From: Pseudogracilibacillus sp037071985
GTDB lineage: Bacteria; Bacillota; Bacilli; Bacillales; Amphibacillaceae
Assembly (NCBI RefSeq): GCF_037071985.1
Contig: NZ_JAXHDF010000005.1
Span: forward strand, 186,001-250,000
Direction: 5' to 3'
Length of the DNA: 64,000 bases
Under the pieces are notes generated by a model. That model was not told the origin of the DNA. It saw only the letters and a program-made list of their open reading frames with translations, and ran no database searches. The position numbers were made by a program, and so were the translations under genes. Positions 61,030 through 64,000 of this stretch are shown here, piece after piece. The stretch's first letter is position 1, and each line of letters opens with the position of its first letter.

Positions 61030-61989
61030 TTATATAGATAGCTCTTGTGCCAAATTATATACATCTTTATTTAATTGATGATTACTTGATAAAACATGCT
61101 CAATATCTTGGTCAACTAATTTATTATCTTTTAGTCCGACAATTCTGCTAGCCTTACCTTCTATAAGTAGATCCACCGCTTTCGCTCCTAGTCTACTTGC
61201 CAATACTCTATCGGCGGCTGTAGGAGTTCCACCCCTTTGAATATGCCCCAAAACCGTAACACGAGTTTCATATGACGTAGCTTCTTCAATCTTCTTACCA
61301 TACTGAAACCCTTCGCCAACTCCTTCGGCTAAAATAATAATACTATGTTTTTTGCCTCTTTCAAGACCACGCTTTAAGCGATCAACCACATTATTAAAAT
61401 CATGCTTTCTTTCAGGGATAATGATACTCTCAGCCCCTCCAGCAAGTCCAGCATACATTGCTAAATCTCCTGCATCCCTCCCCATTACTTCAATAATAAA
61501 TGTTCTTTCATGTGAAGTCGCAGTATCTCTAATCTTATCAATTGCTTCAATTACTGTATTTAGCGCTGTATCAAAACCAATGGTACAATCGATGCCAGCA
61601 ATATCATTATCGATTGTAGCTGGCACACCTATACAAGGAAGTCCCAAGTCTGAAAGAGCTTGTGCTCCTCGAATACTACCATCTCCGCCAATAACTACCA
61701 ACCCATCAATCTCATGATTTTTTAGCTGTTCAATTGCTTTCTGCTGGCCTTCTCTCGTTTTAAATTCATCGCAACGGGCTGAATATAACGATGTTCCTCC
61801 ACGATGAATAATATCACCAACTGAACCAACTTCTAATTGTTTTATATTTCCATTCATTAACCCTTGGTATCCATAATATACACCTGATATTGCTACATCA
61901 TGAAAAATACTTTTTCTTACAACCGCTCGAATTGCAGCATTCATTCCAGGTGCGTCTCCACCACTTGTAATTACACCAATCCTTTTCAT
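61030..61989 (-). CDS. pfkA: ATP-dependent 6-phosphofructokinase
   Basis: A 319-residue enzyme of standard bacterial size. Signatures are GVITSGGDAPGMNAAIRAVVR, the ATP-binding GGDGSIRGAQAL, the catalytic TIDNDIAGIDCTIGFDTALN and the effector/substrate segment GHIQRGGTPTAADR. It phosphorylates fructose 6-phosphate. It is first in the pfkA-pyk-(fxsA) unit. A small palindrome ATAACG-ACTATA-CGTTAT (62039-62056) lies in its leader. Confidence 0.98.
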   Translation of the reverse strand: MKRIGVITSGGDAPGMNAAIRAVVRKSIFHDVAISGVYYGYQGLMNGNIKQLEVGSVGDIIHRGGTSLYSARCDEFKTREGQQKAIEQLKNHEIDGLVVIGGDGSIRGAQALSDLGLPCIGVPATIDNDIAGIDCTIGFDTALNTVIEAIDKIRDTATSHERTFIIEVMGRDAGDLAMYAGLAGGAESIIIPERKHDFNNVVDRLKRGLERGKKHSIIILAEGVGEGFQYGKKIEEATSYETRVTVLGHIQRGGTPTAADRVLASRLGAKAVDLLIEGKASRIVGLKDNKLVDQDIEHVLSSNHQLNKDVYNLAQELSI

Positions 61990-62165
61990 CTTTTCACCTC
62001 ATTCTAAAAATTCATCAATACTATGTATTAATCAAAGAATAACGACTATACGTTATCCTTTCTCAACATTATTTCGTACACTAATCCATTCTAATGTATT
62101 GTTTTCCCCTATATCGTATATGTTATTCTCGCAAACGTATCATACTATTCCTCTAAAATAAGTAA

Positions 62166-62187
62166 GAGGTTGACAAATGTCAACCTC
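62166..62187 (-). terminator. hairpin terminator after accA
   Basis: GAGGTTGACA (62166-62175) and TGTCAACCTC (62178-62187) form a perfect 10-bp stem. A moderately T-rich sequence follows on the minus strand. It separates accDA from the pfkA unit. Confidence 0.8.
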
Positions 62188-62210
62188 ACTAAAGAGAACT
62201 GGTTTTATAC

Positions 62211-63167
62211 CTATGCGCCGTTAATAACGCCAATATTTTTAAATTTTTCCCATCTATTTTCTAAAAGTTGTTCAGCGGAGAGCTTTGATAGAGTGTCAAT
62301 GGATTGCTTTAACACCTTATCCATGTTCTTCGCCTGCTGTTCAACGTCACGATGTGCTCCTCCTTTTGGTTCAGGAATAATTTCATCAATGATGTCAAAC
62401 TCTTTTAAATCATAAGATGTAATTCGCATTGATTCTGCAGCTTTTTTCGATAGACTTGCATCTTTCCAAAGAATAGATGCTGCACCTTCAGGTGAAATTA
62501 CTGAATATGTGGAGTTCTCAAGCATATGTACATGGTTTCCAACACCCAAAGCTAATGCTCCTCCACTACCCCCTTCACCTATAACAATGCATACAATCGG
62601 TACAGTAAGTCCAGCCATTTCTTTCAAGTTATATGCAATTGCTTCACTTTGACCGCGTTCTTCTGCTGCTTTACCAGGTTCTGCTCCTTTTGTATCAATA
62701 AATGTAATAATGGGACGATTAAACTTTTCTGCTTGCTTCATATGCCTAATCGCTTTTCTATACCCTTCAGGATGTGGCATACCAAAGTTACGTCTAATAT
62801 TTTCTTTCGTTTTTTTTCCACGTTGATGGCCGATGACTGTAATAGGTTGGCCATGATAAAATGCAACCCCAGCAACAATTGCTTCGTCATCACCATAATA
62901 ACGATCACCATGGAATTCAACAAAATCAGTAAACAAATATTTTATATAATCTAGACTAGTCGGGCGCATTTGGTGTCTTGCAACTTGAACACGATCCCAA
63001 GGCTTTAAATTCGAGTATATATCATCTTCTAAGCTGGCTAGTCTTTTCTCAAGTGTGTTAATTTCTTCTGTTAAGTCAATTTCACTATCTTTAGAAATAT
63101 TTTTTAATTCATTAATTTTTTCTTTTAAATTCACAATTGGTTTCTCAAACTCAAGTACTTGCTTCAT
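62211..63167 (-). CDS. accA: acetyl-CoA carboxylase carboxyltransferase alpha subunit
   Basis: A 318-residue subunit with the N-terminal helical part (LEFEKPIVNLKEKINELKN) and the crotonase-like carboxyltransferase fold: WDRVQVARHQMRPTSLDYI, FIDTKGAEPGKAAEERGQ, VIGEGGSGGALALGV and ISPEGAASILWKD. With AccD it moves the carboxyl group from biotin to acetyl-CoA, giving malonyl-CoA for fatty-acid synthesis. It overlaps the accD stop by four bases. Confidence 0.98.
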   Translation of the reverse strand: MKQVLEFEKPIVNLKEKINELKNISKDSEIDLTEEINTLEKRLASLEDDIYSNLKPWDRVQVARHQMRPTSLDYIKYLFTDFVEFHGDRYYGDDEAIVAGVAFYHGQPITVIGHQRGKKTKENIRRNFGMPHPEGYRKAIRHMKQAEKFNRPIITFIDTKGAEPGKAAEERGQSEAIAYNLKEMAGLTVPIVCIVIGEGGSGGALALGVGNHVHMLENSTYSVISPEGAASILWKDASLSKKAAESMRITSYDLKEFDIIDEIIPEPKGGAHRDVEQQAKNMDKVLKQSIDTLSKLSAEQLLENRWEKFKNIGVINGA

Positions 63168-64000
63168 ACGGATTGTCCTCCTTTTATAGATATTAGTTCA
63201 CTTTCGGAAGACGACATCGTATTCGACTGATTATGATTGTGAATTTTTAATAGTGTTGTTAATAACTCTTTCATTTCGTGACGATGAACAATTTGATCTA
63301 ACTGACCATGTTTAAACAAAAACTCCGCAGTCTGGAAGTCGCTCGGTAACTTCTCTCTTGTCGTTTGTTCAATTACCCTTCTCCCTGCAAAGCCAATTAA
63401 AGCTCCAGGTTCAGCAAAATTGTAATCTCCTAAAGAGGCAAAACTTGCAGTAACCCCTCCAGTAGTTGGATGTGTCATGACGGATATCATTAAACCACCT
63501 GCATCTGAAAAACGTTCAATTGCAACGGAAGTCTTTGCCATCTGCATTAAACTTAATACACCCTCTTGCATTCTCGCACCACCGGAAGCCGTAAAAATGA
63601 TAAAAGGTATAGAAAGTTCTCTGGCATTTTCAATTGCTCGTGCAATTTTTTCACCGACAACTGAGCCCATGCTCCCCATTCTAAATCCTGCATCCATTAC
63701 ACTAAAAGCAGTAGGCTGCCCTCCAATTAAACCTTTTCCTGTTACAACAGCTTCGTTTAATCCAGTTTTTTTACGATCTTGTTCCAATTTCTCCATATAT
63801 TCAGGAAAATGAAGCGGATTTTCTGACTTCAAGTGTTTATCCCACTCTTCAAATGTACCTTCATCAAATAAACTGTTTATTCTTTCCCACGCACTCTGTT
63901 GATGATGAAAATCACAGTTAGGACAGACATGTAAATTCTTTTCTACTTCTTTGCGATAATAAATTTGAGAGCAATTACTACACTTTGTCATCAATCCAGC
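63164..64000 (-). CDS. accD: acetyl-CoA carboxylase carboxyltransferase beta subunit (5' end cut)
   Basis: The frame is open to the window edge, and 278 residues are visible. AccD proteins have a few more residues before the zinc finger, so the true start is outside. The zinc ribbon is CSNCSQIYY with CPNCDFHH. The carboxyltransferase part shows GFMGGSMGSVVGEK-like FRMGSMGSVVGEKIARAIE, ASGGARMQEGVLSLMQMAK and HPTTGGVTASFASLGD. It pairs with the accA product, with which it overlaps by four bases. Confidence 0.97.
   Translation of the reverse strand, partial: AGLMTKCSNCSQIYYRKEVEKNLHVCPNCDFHHQQSAWERINSLFDEGTFEEWDKHLKSENPLHFPEYMEKLEQDRKKTGLNEAVVTGKGLIGGQPTAFSVMDAGFRMGSMGSVVGEKIARAIENARELSIPFIIFTASGGARMQEGVLSLMQMAKTSVAIERFSDAGGLMISVMTHPTTGGVTASFASLGDYNFAEPGALIGFAGRRVIEQTTREKLPSDFQTAEFLFKHGQLDQIVHRHEMKELLTTLLKIHNHNQSNTMSSSESELISIKGGQSV

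Noticed and set aside
1..64000. CRISPR arrays, tRNA or rRNA genes, insertion sequences, prophage
   Set aside because: No regularly spaced repeats, cloverleaf-like sequences, transposase frames or phage structural genes were seen by reading both strands.

Overview
The window looks like a chromosome segment of a low-GC, spore-forming Firmicute of the Bacillaceae. The evidence is the sspI and ytxC sporulation genes, AGGAGG-type ribosome binding sites, frequent GTG/TTG starts, Phe and Thr T-box leaders, and a core gene order matching the Bacillus accD-accA-pfkA-pyk ... citZ-icd-mdh-phoP-phoR-polA-mutM-coaE ... gapB-nrdR-dnaB-dnaI-ytxC-thrS-infC-rpmI-rplT ... pheS-pheT neighbourhood. Genus was not determined; low GC and the protein set are compatible with Oceanobacillus/Virgibacillus-like bacilli.

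Left accessory part (1-28.5 kb). 1-2.6 kb: end of a TRAP transporter operon plus a cupin. 2.6-7.9 kb: a lipoprotein, a UspA/SulP pair, a serine-recombinase-like protein that has lost its catalytic residues, an O6-alkylguanine repair protein and a small acidic protein. 8-18.1 kb: a minus-strand catabolic cluster. A two-component flavin monooxygenase with a dedicated FMN adenylyltransferase should hydroxylate anthranilate to 3-hydroxyanthranilate. 3-Hydroxyanthranilate dioxygenase, ACMS decarboxylase, aminomuconate semialdehyde dehydrogenase, a RidA-type aminomuconate deaminase, a tautomerase, oxalocrotonate decarboxylase, oxopentenoate hydratase, hydroxyoxovalerate aldolase and acylating acetaldehyde dehydrogenase then carry it to pyruvate and acetyl-CoA. 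This resembles the anthranilate route described in Geobacillus thermodenitrificans. 18.3-28.5 kb: an extradiol-dioxygenase-like protein with an EamA exporter, an operon of TRAP transporter, amino-acid permease and kynureninase, an IclR regulator and an MFS transporter. Kynureninase links kynurenine to anthranilate, but no tryptophan dioxygenase, formamidase or kynurenine hydroxylase is present in the window.

Two promoters of the catabolic cluster carry near-identical 15-bp palindromes at exactly the same distance from the -35 box. A weaker copy sits at the same distance upstream of iclR. This suggests one regulator, possibly the IclR protein, controls the pathway.

Right core part (28.5-64 kb): translation (pheST, thrS, infC-rpmI-rplT with T-box and L20-type leaders), replication (dnaB-dnaI, polA), repair (mutM), dNTP control (nrdR, dUTPase), central carbon metabolism (gapB, citZ-icd-mdh, pfkA-pyk), phosphate-type two-component signalling (phoPR, with a sensor lacking an external domain) and fatty-acid initiation (accDA, accD cut by the window end). 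An accessory diaminopropionate ammonia-lyase is inserted in this otherwise conserved stretch. No tRNA, rRNA, CRISPR array, insertion sequence or prophage was seen.
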